A stretch of DNA of 64,000 bases, from positions 62,001 through 126,000 of the forward strand of contig JANPZW010000015.1 in assembly GCA_024707385.1 (NCBI GenBank), read 5' to 3'. This document shows, in pieces, positions 56,466 to 64,000 of the stretch. The position numbers and the translations under genes are program-made. This stretch comes from Cellvibrionaceae bacterium (GTDB lineage Bacteria; Pseudomonadota; Gammaproteobacteria; Pseudomonadales; Cellvibrionaceae). Below the pieces are notes generated by a model. It was not told where the DNA came from. It worked only from the letters and a program-made list of their open reading frames with translations, and did no database searches. Position 1 is the stretch's first letter. Each line of letters begins with the position of its first letter.

Positions 56466-58053
56466 ATCGCTTGTCTTTCAGGTAATCCATCAGCCAAGTC
56501 AGTGCTGGTCGCGGCTGTCCGTTGCGGATCAGGCCGGTGCCGGTACGCCAGGTGGAGCCGTAGATGTAGCCCCACAGGGTGACGCCTTTTACTTGTTCAT
56601 GCTCGTAAAAGATCGGGAAGTGTGTCTGCATATGGCGCAGCTGTGTCTGATCATCGGGGGCTTCGATATCGTACTCCGATACGTACATCGGCAAACCGGT
56701 TCTTCTATGGATCAGATCCAACTTGTCTTTGATTTCCTGCGCGGTCCACACCTTCGGATCATAGAGACTGTGTGCCTGCAGGCCGATCGCGTCCACATAT
56801 CCGGACTTCACGGCGCGGTCGATCAGGGTGAGGATCGCTTCGGTATCCCAAGTCAGGAAGTTGAAGTCGTTGTAGATCAACTCCGCGTTCGGGCAGTGTT
56901 TGCGCGCCAATTTAAACGATTCGGTGATCCAATCGTTGCCGAAGGCATTCGCTGCAAAGCGCGCGGGTGCGTGGCCTTCCACGGCTTCGTTGACCACGTC
57001 GATCATCGCGGTATCGGGATAACGGGTGCAGTAATCTTTAATCCACTGTTCGATTTCAGCACGCTGATCCGCCGCACTCAGGCCACTGATCCAGCTGGGC
57101 GCCTGCGCACCCCAAACGAAGGTGTGGGCTTTAACAGGGATTTTGTTCTGACGCGCGTAGTCGTAAATACGGTCGAGCGGACCCCAGTTGTATTGGTTGC
57201 GTGTGCCTTCCACAGATCCCCATTTACCTTCGTTTTCTGGGGTGATCTGGTTCCAGTATTGGATGAAGTCAGAGCGAACCTGGCCACCTGTGGTGATGTT
57301 ACCGACAAACTTTTTACCAGACGGGACTGGGTCAGGGGTGGTGGTGTCGAGCTGACCGTCGGCGGAATAAATGGCGAAACCGGCAAGAGTCGGGTTTTCA
57401 ACACCGGCGATCATTTCGATGGTCACTTTCTTGTCGTTGACCTGAACGTTCTCCACCGTGTGTGAGTAGGCGCCGTCGTGGCCAGCCAGAGAGAACAGAT
57501 CTATATCGCGCAGTTGGGTAGTTCCCTCAATGGCAACGCTGAAATTACGCAGACCCGCGGAAGTCAGGTAGATTTCCGCGAAATGCAGAGTGATCGTGTA
57601 GCGACCATTGGCGGTAACCGGAACTTCGTATTTGAACGCGCCATACCGCTCAGTGCGGTACATGGAATCGTCGGCAACACCAGTGATGCGGTCGGTGGTC
57701 GAGTTCGGGGAGCCGCCCTGAAAGTATTTGTCGGCAATGAAGGTCACGCCTTCAAAAGTAGTATTGGCGCTCGCACCTGAGTCAACGGCGACAACAAGCG
57801 GCAGGGTGACCGGGGTTCCTGAACTGCTGGAAGAACTGGAGCTGGACGAGCTTGAACTCGAGGAGCTTGAGCTGCTGGAAGAGCTCGACGAGTTCGATGA
57901 GCTTGAAGAGCTGGAGCTGCTGCTTGAGCTGGACGAGCTGGAAGACCCTGTGGGTGGTGGATTGCCACCACCGCCGCAGCCGATCAGTGATGTGCACAGG
58001 ATCGCGGCGAGTGGGGCCGTTAAGATTGCTGGTTTTATTAGGAGTTTTTTCAT
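56464..58053 (-). CDS. Secreted GH10 endo-xylanase lipoprotein with poly-Ser linker and malectin-like domain
   Basis: 529 residues from the ATG at 58053; a longer start at 58116 adds an unlikely leader. Lipobox LIGC, Ser linker (about residues 37-80), a malectin-like/CBM57-type beta-sandwich (about 82-235; SGASANTTFEGVTFIADKYF), then GH10 catalytic domain (about 245-529): proton donor Glu in DVVNEAVEGH, nucleophile Glu in YVSEYDIEAP. It hydrolyses beta-1,4-xylan at the cell surface. The poly-Ser linker matches the two lipoproteins at the left end. It is inserted between the DUF4256 gene and flhA. Confidence 0.9.
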   Translation of the reverse strand: MKKLLIKPAILTAPLAAILCTSLIGCGGGGNPPPTGSSSSSSSSSSSSSSSSSNSSSSSSSSSSSSSSSSSSSSSSSSGTPVTLPLVVAVDSGASANTTFEGVTFIADKYFQGGSPNSTTDRITGVADDSMYRTERYGAFKYEVPVTANGRYTITLHFAEIYLTSAGLRNFSVAIEGTTQLRDIDLFSLAGHDGAYSHTVENVQVNDKKVTIEMIAGVENPTLAGFAIYSADGQLDTTTPDPVPSGKKFVGNITTGGQVRSDFIQYWNQITPENEGKWGSVEGTRNQYNWGPLDRIYDYARQNKIPVKAHTFVWGAQAPSWISGLSAADQRAEIEQWIKDYCTRYPDTAMIDVVNEAVEGHAPARFAANAFGNDWITESFKLARKHCPNAELIYNDFNFLTWDTEAILTLIDRAVKSGYVDAIGLQAHSLYDPKVWTAQEIKDKLDLIHRRTGLPMYVSEYDIEAPDDQTQLRHMQTHFPIFYEHEQVKGVTLWGYIYGSTWRTGTGLIRNGQPRPALTWLMDYLKDKR

Positions 58054-58289
58054 CGTAAGCACCTGGCGAACGTAATAGTTGTAATGTGATCCACCGGTCA
58101 CAATTTGCGGGTGCAAAACAACTGTGTAGACAGAGCGGGCTCAGGCTCCGGCAAGGTGAATTAATCATATGATTGCACAATAGGATCTAAGGTTCTGTGA
58201 TCTGCTTTTCATCGGTTATATGACAAGCCAGATGAATTGAGAGCCCTGCGCCGAATTTTTGCTCCACCTAAATAAACCTATCCACTTAC

Positions 58290-58305
58290 CGGAACGCTTT
58301 TTGCC
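58290..58305 (+). promoter_or_regulatory. Probable sigma-54 promoter of flhA-flhF-fleN
   Basis: CGGAACGCTTTTTGCC gives GG-N10-GC (GG 58291-58292, GC 58303-58304). The ACG and TTGC elements match, with mismatches in the -24 flank. About 62 bases before flhA. Confidence 0.7.
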
Positions 58306-58308
58306 ATA

Positions 58309-58330
58309 GCCCCTTCGCGGGGTGCTTTTT
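58309..58330 (+). terminator. Short CCCC-GGGG hairpin with T-tract before flhA
   Basis: CCCC (58310-58313), loop TTCGC, GGGG (58319-58322), then TGCTTTTT. It lies directly after the sigma-54 -12 box, where transcription should begin, so it would stop only read-through from upstream. Confidence 0.5.
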
Positions 58331-58366
58331 AGCCTTCGTCAGTCAAAAAACCGTCGCGAGAAGGCT

Positions 58367-60599
58367 ATGGCAGTTTCATTATTCGAGCATCTTAAGTCCG
58401 TCCCGGGATCGGTAACCCGGGAGTCGTCCATACGCCGCGCCAAGTCCTTGTGGAGCGGCAATCTGTCGATTCCGATTCTGCTGTTAATGCTGCTGGGCAT
58501 GATGATTCTGCCCATGCCGGCCATCCTTCTGGATGCGTTTTTCTCTTTCAATATCGCGCTGGCCATAGTGGTGTTGCTGGTGAGTGTGTACACCATGCGG
58601 CCGCTGGATTTCGCGGTTTTTCCCACGATTCTGCTGGTGTCGACGCTGTTGCGACTCGGCTTGAATATCGCGTCGACCCGGGTAGTGCTGCTGGAAGGTC
58701 ACAACGGCCCCGGTGCCGCCGGTGCCGTGATTCAGGCGTTTGGCGAGGTGGTGATCGGCGGTAATTTCGCTGTCGGGATCGTGATCTTCATCATTCTGGT
58801 GATCATCAATTTCGTGGTGGTGACCAAAGGCGCCGGGCGTATTTCAGAAGTTTCCGCGCGTTTCACCTTGGACGCCATGCCCGGTAAACAAATGGCGATC
58901 GACGCCGATTTAAACGCGGGCTTGATCGATCAGGCCGAGGCCAAAAAGCGCCGCGCCGAAGTGACCTCGGAAGCCGACTTTTACGGCGCTATGGACGGTG
59001 CCAGCAAATTCGTCCGCGGCGACGCCGTGGCGGGCATCATGATCATGATTATCACCATCATCGGCGGTCTGGTGGTGGGCATGTTGCAACACAATATGAA
59101 GTTCAGTGACGCCTCTCAGGTGTACGTACTCCTGACCATCGGCGACGGCTTGGTGGCCCAGATTCCCTCTCTGCTGCTGTCCACTTCGGCGGCGATTATC
59201 GTGACCCGCGCCAACAGCAGCGAAGACATGAACAGCCAGGTGGTCGGGCAGATGTTCAATTCGCCCAAGGCGCTGGGCATCACCGCCATGATCCTGTTCA
59301 TTATGGGCATCATCCCGGGCATGCCGCATGTGGCTTTCCTGGGTTTTGCCGCCATCTGCGGTTTCCTCGCGTACTACATTCATTTCCGTCAGAACGTCGC
59401 GGAAGTGGTGGAGGAGGCCAAGCCGAAACTGCGCACTATCTCGCCCTCTGGCGCTGGTGCCGGTGGCGGCGCTGGTCTGGCACCGCAACTGCCCGCGCTG
59501 GAAAACAAGGCTGATCGCACGCAAGAGCCGGCGGAAGTCTCCTGGGATGATGTCACGCCGGTGGACGTTCTCGGTCTCGAAGTCGGTTACCGCCTGATTC
59601 CCCTGGTGGATCGCAACCAGCGCGGCGAACTTCTCGGGCGCATAAAAGGCGTGCGCAAAAAGTTGTCCCAGGACATAGGTTTCCTGATTCCACCGGTCCA
59701 TATCCGCGACAATCTCGATCTGCTGCCCAACGCCTATCGCGTGACGCTGATGGGGGTGTCTCTCGGCGAAGGCGAGGTTTTCCCCGACAAATTTTTGGCG
59801 ATCAATCCGGGTCAGGTGTTCGGCAGCCTGCAGGGCGCAAAAACCAAGGATCCGGCTTTCGGTCTCGATGCCATCTGGATCGATGAAAGTCAGAAGGATC
59901 AGGCGCAGACGCTGGGCTACACCGTGGTGGACGCCAGCACCGTGGTGGCCACGCATCTCAATCAAATCGTGCAGCAACACACCCACGAACTGCTCGGCCA
60001 CGAGGAAGCGCAGAAGTGGCTCGACCTGCTCGGCGAAAAATCGCCGAAGTTGGTGGAGGAGCTGGTACCCAACACCATCACCATCAACACCTTGCTCAAA
60101 GTGCTTCAGGGGCTGCTGCGCGAGCAGGTGCCGATCCGCGATATGCGCACCATTGCCGAGGCACTCGCCGCGCACGGCGACAAGAACCAGGACACAGCCA
60201 CGCTCACCGGACACGCCCGCGTGGCGCTGTCCCGCCAGATCGTGCAGAACATCGTCGGCGCCGATCCGAATATCCCCGTCATTACGCTGGATCCATCGCT
60301 GGAACAGTTGTTGCTACAGTCGGTCCAGCAGGCACAAAAAAATTGGCGCCGATACCACGAGCTTCATAGAGCCAAGGCTCGCAGAGAAGCTCAATAACGC
60401 GTTAATCAGTGCTGCAGGACGCCAGGAGGCAGCAGGAAAACCGGTCGTACTTTTAGTGGCAGGTCCACTGCGTATGACTCTGGTACGCCTGGCGCGCTTT
60501 AACCTGCCGGATATGCATGTGCTGAGCTACAACGAGATACCGGATAACAAACAGATCACCATTGAAGCCACCGTGGGTTCTGATTTGACCAAGTCGTAG
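58367..60599 (+). CDS. flhA: Flagellar export gate protein FlhA (frameshifted near the C-terminus)
   Basis: Corrected length is 743 residues from the ATG at 58367 (GAGAAGG upstream). Eight-helix membrane domain with ILLVSTLLRLGLNIASTRVVL and the conserved cytosolic loop DAMPGKQMAIDADLNAGLID, then the large cytosolic domain that docks chaperone-substrate complexes. The A7 run at 60337-60343 needs A6; then AQKIGADTTSFIEPRLAEKL leads to the family ending HVLSYNEIPDNKQI. Uncorrected, the product loses its last 85 or so residues. Confidence 0.93.
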
Positions 60600-60657
60600 T
60601 TCAGCCGCTCGTTCATTTAGTTACACGGCATTTCGCTAAATGCCAGGAGAATCGAAC

Positions 60658-62220
60658 ATGACAGTCAAACGTTTTGTCGCGCCGGATATGCGTCGTGCCC
60701 TGGACCTGGTTCGCCAGGAGATGGGGCCGGACGCCATTATTCTGTCCAGCCAGCGCACGCGGGAAGGGGTGGAAATCATTACCTCCACCGATCTCGACGT
60801 AGTGGCGCGCGGCGGGGAAGAGCGCAAAGACTTTGGTCGTCGTTTCGATACCGAACTCGACCAGCCGCTGGCCAGCGATACTGCCTGGCAGGCCCACGAA
60901 GGTCTGGGTGAGGCGGTGCGTAAATACGCGGCTCCTGCGCAGGGCAATGATGGCAAACGCCGCGAGCAGCTTGCGCGGGAAATCGAGGAGGCGCGTGAGC
61001 GCATGCTGGCCGCCAAACGCGGTGAAACTCCCCGTTCCGCCAGCCGTCCGGCGCCCGCCGTTCCAGAAGTTACCGACACTGTCCGCTGGCAGGAGTCGGC
61101 CAAACCAACCCGCGGCCGCTCTGCGGTAGCCGAAGCGCCCAGAGCCGCCGCGCGACCCGCCGCTGAACCCACCGCTGATTATCAGCAGCCGCAGGTTTCC
61201 GCCGCGCACGAAGAAATGCGTCAATCCGTCGACCGCCAAATGGCCGGTCTGCAGGAGCAGGTCAAACGTTTGGCGGACGAGCAGGCGCGCAGGGAGAAAG
61301 AGCAGGAGGATCGCCGCTTGGCGGCCCTGCAGAGCGAACTCGCCGATATGCGCATGTTGATGGAGCAGCAGATGTGGCGCATGCGGGAGCAGGGCGGCGC
61401 TGCGGCGGCGATGCCGATGACATCGCCCACCCAGGATGCACTGCAAGCTCATTTGGGTAAGCTCGGGCTGCCCGCCGGCTTGGTCAAAAAGCTGGCGTTG
61501 GCCGCCAAACCCGGCAAACGCATCAATGCCGCCTGGCGCGATGCCTTGGCGCAACTCACTCAACAAGTGGCGACGGATACCTCCGACCGGGTGCAGAAGG
61601 GCGGTGTGTTCGCCTTTGTCGGCCCGACCGGTGTAGGCAAAACCACTACCATCGCCAAGCTCGCCGCGCGTTATGTGCTGGAGCACGGTCTCGGCAAGGT
61701 CGCGCTGATTACCACCGACACCTATCGGGTCGGCGCCCATGATCAACTGCGCTCGCTCGGCCGTATTCTCAATGTGCCCGTGCGTGTAGTGGATCAGGAG
61801 CGTGGTCTGCCCACGGTGATTGCCAGCTTGAAGAATTATCCCTTGATCCTTATCGACACCGCCGGCTTCCGCCAGGGCGACCCGCTCTTGAAGGAGCAGG
61901 AGGCGCTGCTGGATTCCTGTCCGGGAGTCGAGCGTATTCTGGTGCTCGCCTGCAACAGTCAGCTGCAAACCCTCAAAGCCTCTGCCCACGCTCACAGTGG
62001 CGGCAAGCTGCGCGGCTGCGTGCTGACCAAGCTGGATGAAGCGGGCAGCCTCGGCGAAGCGCTGGGCGTTGTGATCCAGCAGAAATTGCCGGTGCTCTAC
62101 TGTACCGACGGCCAAGCCATCCCCAACGACCTCTCCGTAGCCTCCGCCGCCGCCCTTGTGGCTAAAGCGGTGGGCATCATGAAGGCGCAGAAGGGCAGCG
62201 CGGTGGCGGGAGCGGTGTAG
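60658..62220 (+). CDS. flhF: Flagellar biosynthesis GTPase FlhF
   Basis: 520 residues from the ATG at 60658 (AGGAGA upstream). N-terminal FlhF domain (VKRFVAPDMRRALDLVRQEM, GPDAIILS), a low-complexity basic/Ala-rich middle, then an SRP-type GTPase domain: FVGPTGVGKTTTIAKLAARY, TTDTYRVGAHDQL, LIDTAGF and LTKLDEAGSLGEAL. FlhF marks the cell pole where the flagellum is built and is normally balanced by FleN. Frame intact; strong agreement with family layout. Confidence 0.95.
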   Translation: MTVKRFVAPDMRRALDLVRQEMGPDAIILSSQRTREGVEIITSTDLDVVARGGEERKDFGRRFDTELDQPLASDTAWQAHEGLGEAVRKYAAPAQGNDGKRREQLAREIEEARERMLAAKRGETPRSASRPAPAVPEVTDTVRWQESAKPTRGRSAVAEAPRAAARPAAEPTADYQQPQVSAAHEEMRQSVDRQMAGLQEQVKRLADEQARREKEQEDRRLAALQSELADMRMLMEQQMWRMREQGGAAAAMPMTSPTQDALQAHLGKLGLPAGLVKKLALAAKPGKRINAAWRDALAQLTQQVATDTSDRVQKGGVFAFVGPTGVGKTTTIAKLAARYVLEHGLGKVALITTDTYRVGAHDQLRSLGRILNVPVRVVDQERGLPTVIASLKNYPLILIDTAGFRQGDPLLKEQEALLDSCPGVERILVLACNSQLQTLKASAHAHSGGKLRGCVLTKLDEAGSLGEALGVVIQQKLPVLYCTDGQAIPNDLSVASAAALVAKAVGIMKAQKGSAVAGAV

Positions 62221-62238
62221 GGATTGGCACATTTTGTT

Positions 62239-62335
62239 CCTCCCCCTTTAAAAGGGGGAGGCTAGGAGGGGGTGTCGGGTGGCGCAGTGGCCGGGAAGTC
62301 TGCAACCCCACCCCTCCCTTAATAAGGGGAGGGAG
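62239..62335. repeat. MITE/REP-like element with inverted G/C runs
   Basis: A 10-bp palindromic end CCTCCCCCTT (62239-62248) with AAGGGGGAGG (62252-62261) is followed by GCTAGGAGGGGGTG. Near the other end is an imperfect inverted pair, CTCCCTTA/TAAGGGGAG (62314-62331). Both ends can fold and the two ends are related, as expected of a small interspersed element in the flhF-fleN gap. Confidence 0.6.
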
Positions 62336-62431
62336 AACGCCCAAGCCCGGTGGTATTGAGATAAGCATCTATACTGAAACCAAATACTGCCCAGACCGCG
62401 TCCGGGCGTTCACCACAAGGTAATGTGTTGC

Positions 62432-63259
62432 ATGAGTTCAAGTCGTCCAGTCAAAGTTATCGCGGTCACCGGGGGTAAGGGTGGGGTGGGTAAGACCAAC
62501 CTCTCGGTCAATCTCAGCGTCGCTCTGGCAGAAATGCAGCGCCGTGTGGTGTTGATGGATGCAGACCTGGGATTGGCGAATGTGGACTTATTGCTCGGTT
62601 TACAGACGCGCTTCACCTTGGCGGATGTCCTCAGCGGCGAGCGCAGAATCCGCGACATTCTTTTAAACGGCCCCGGCGGTATGAAAGTGGTGCCGGCGTC
62701 GTCCGGCGTTGCCAATATGGCCAAACTGTCCCATCAGGAACACGCGGCCATTATTCATTCCTTCAGCGAACTGAGCGATCAACTTGATGTTTTGATCATC
62801 GACACTGCGGCGGGTATTTCCGACACGGTCGTCAGCTTTGTGCGCGCGGCGCAGGAAGTCATAGTGGTGGTATGTGACGAACCCTCGTCCATCACCGACG
62901 CCTACGCGTTGATTAAATTGCTCAATACCGAACACGACGTTTTCCGCTTCCGCGTTATCGCAAATATGACGCGCACCCAGCAGGAGGGTATTAACCTGTT
63001 CAATAAATTGAATGGGGTGTGCGAGCGGTTTCTCGATGCGTCGCTGCAATATGTCGGCTCTGTACCGTTTGACGAAAATGTGCGCAAGGCGGTACAGAAG
63101 CGCAAAGCCCTGCTGGAATTCGCGCCGCAGTGCAAAGCGTCCCAGGCGATTCGCGCATTGGCGCAAAAGGTCGACAGCTGGCCGACCTCCCAAACGGCTC
63201 GCGGGCATCTGGAATTTTTCTTCGAACGATTGTTGCAGTCTGCGAATGTGGGGACCTGA
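62432..63259 (+). CDS. fleN: Flagellar number regulator FleN/FlhG (MinD-like ATPase)
   Basis: 275 residues from ATG 62432; ATG 62423 is an alternative closer to the AAGG at 62417-62420. Deviant Walker A TGGKGGVGKTN, Walker A' DADLGLANVDLLLG and DTAAGISDTVVSF. The C-terminal part is amphipathic (LEFFFERLLQ), fitting the membrane-targeting helix. FleN/FlhG limits the flagellum number by opposing FlhF and FleQ. Frame intact. Between flhF and fliA, the standard order. Confidence 0.95.
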   Translation: MSSSRPVKVIAVTGGKGGVGKTNLSVNLSVALAEMQRRVVLMDADLGLANVDLLLGLQTRFTLADVLSGERRIRDILLNGPGGMKVVPASSGVANMAKLSHQEHAAIIHSFSELSDQLDVLIIDTAAGISDTVVSFVRAAQEVIVVVCDEPSSITDAYALIKLLNTEHDVFRFRVIANMTRTQQEGINLFNKLNGVCERFLDASLQYVGSVPFDENVRKAVQKRKALLEFAPQCKASQAIRALAQKVDSWPTSQTARGHLEFFFERLLQSANVGT

Positions 63260-63457
63260 CAGCGGCGCACGAAAAACACAAGCATATAAAAGAACGTAAA
63301 GAATCAATCCATGACAACAACTCTCCCACAGCCTCGGCTTCTCCGGGTGGATGCCCGGATACTGGAAAATCCCCGGACAAATTCTTTCCAGTGCTCTCGG
63401 CGCATTTGAGCGTCGTGGTGAAGTCAATCAGTGGGTAAAGCAGTGATAGCGGGTCGA

Positions 63458-64000
63458 ATGGTGTACGAGCGAACTCAGGAAGTCGGCATGCAAATGCAGG
63501 TCGAACAATATGCTTACCTGGTTAAGCGAATCGCCCTGCATATGATTGCCAGGCTGCCGGCGAGCGTGCAACTTGACGACCTGCTGCAGGCGGGCATGAT
63601 CGGTTTGCTGGAGGCCGCGCAGAAATTTGACGGCAGCAAAGGCGCGTCTTTTGAAACCTACGCCGGTATCCGGATTCGCGGCGCCATCGTTGACGAAATG
63701 CGCCGCGGCGATTGGGTGCCGCGCTCGGTCCATCGCAACGCCCGTCGCATCACCGAAACCATGAATTATTTGGAAGGGCGTCTGGGCCGCGAGGCGAGCG
63801 ATGCGGAAATCGCCGCCGAAATGGAGATCAGTCTCGACGAATATCACGCCATGGCCAACGATAGTATTTCCGGCCGGCTGTTCAGTCTCGACGAAACCCT
63901 GCACGAAGAAGAAATCAACACCACACAGATCGCGGTCAGCGAAATGCTGCAAGGGCCTTCGGAGATAACCCAGCGCAAAGCGATGCAAAAAGCCCTCGCG
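63458..64000 (+). CDS. fliA: Flagellar sigma factor FliA (sigma-28), cut by right edge
   Basis: At least 181 residues are visible from ATG 63458 (in-frame GTG starts at 63431 and 63443 are possible). The start MVYERTQEVG matches other FliA. Region 2 is YLVKRIALHMIARLPAS, VQLDDLLQAGMIGLLEAA and ETYAGIRIRGAIVDEMRRGDW. Region 3 begins at GREASDAEIAAEM. It runs open to the edge, so the C-terminal part (region 4) is missing. Directs late flagellar and chemotaxis gene expression and is held back by FlgM until the hook is complete. Confidence 0.93.
   Translation, partial: MVYERTQEVGMQMQVEQYAYLVKRIALHMIARLPASVQLDDLLQAGMIGLLEAAQKFDGSKGASFETYAGIRIRGAIVDEMRRGDWVPRSVHRNARRITETMNYLEGRLGREASDAEIAAEMEISLDEYHAMANDSISGRLFSLDETLHEEEINTTQIAVSEMLQGPSEITQRKAMQKALA

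Noticed and set aside
58910..60214. 434-residue minus-strand open frame across flhA
   Set aside because: Shadow of flhA; no family features.
60613..62232. 539-residue open frame on the minus strand, longer than flhF
   Set aside because: It is antisense to flhF, whose GTPase motifs are clear. The antisense product is His/Gln/Arg-rich with no family pattern.
63311..63409. Short open frame between fleN and fliA
   Set aside because: About 32 codons, no ribosome site or similarity; likely non-coding leader.

Overview
This window comes from a flagellated gammaproteobacterium, most likely Cellvibrionaceae (Cellvibrio, Saccharophagus or Teredinibacter type). The evidence is a polar-flagellum gene set of Pseudomonas/Vibrio type (fleSR, fliE-J, fliK-R, flhB, flhA, flhF, fleN, fliA), three secreted lipoproteins with long poly-serine linkers that are typical of this plant-polysaccharide-degrading group, and a GH10 xylanase. 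No tRNA, rRNA, CRISPR array, prophage or insertion sequence was seen.

Layout. 1-4876: a c-type cytochrome lipoprotein running off the left edge, an SRPBCC protein, and a LamG-like poly-serine lipoprotein. 5098-14809: fleSR, a small acidic protein and fliEFGHIJ, with sigma-54-type promoters before fleS and fliE. 15075-31747: a chemotaxis and signalling block (STAS, CheY, CheA, CheW, soluble PAS-MCP, CheR, CheD, CheB, HPt-REC-REC, multi-PAS kinase, REC, then an HsbA/HsbR/HptB-like partner-switching set) set between fliJ and fliK. 31784-39046: fliKLMNOPQR-flhB from a sigma-54-type promoter. 39072-41395: LysR divergent from DoxX and pirin. 41797-46981: an archaic chaperone-usher pilus operon of spore-coat-U type. 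47120-51874: an OafA-like acyltransferase, formaldehyde detoxification (frmA, fghA) and signal peptidase I. 51901-56373: an uncharacterised operon (large helical protein, membrane-anchored DUF6384-like protein, coiled-coil protein) followed by a DUF4256 protein. 56464-58053: GH10 xylanase on the minus strand. 58290-64000: flhA, flhF, fleN and fliA, the last cut by the right edge.

How the genes work together. FleSR with sigma-54 is expected to drive the hook-basal-body genes. FlhF and FleN set the site and number of flagella. CheA, CheY and their partners, plus the Hsb module, steer motility. Pili and secreted hydrolases fit a surface-attached polysaccharide degrader.

Quality warning. Sixteen genes carry 24 apparent single-base insertions or deletions, mostly in homopolymer runs. 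In every gene the corrected length is a multiple of three and the corrected product matches its family. I give these as single CDSs with the frameshift noted. Uncorrected sequencing error is the most economical explanation. Coordinates are as in the raw window, so a naive translation of these CDSs will break.
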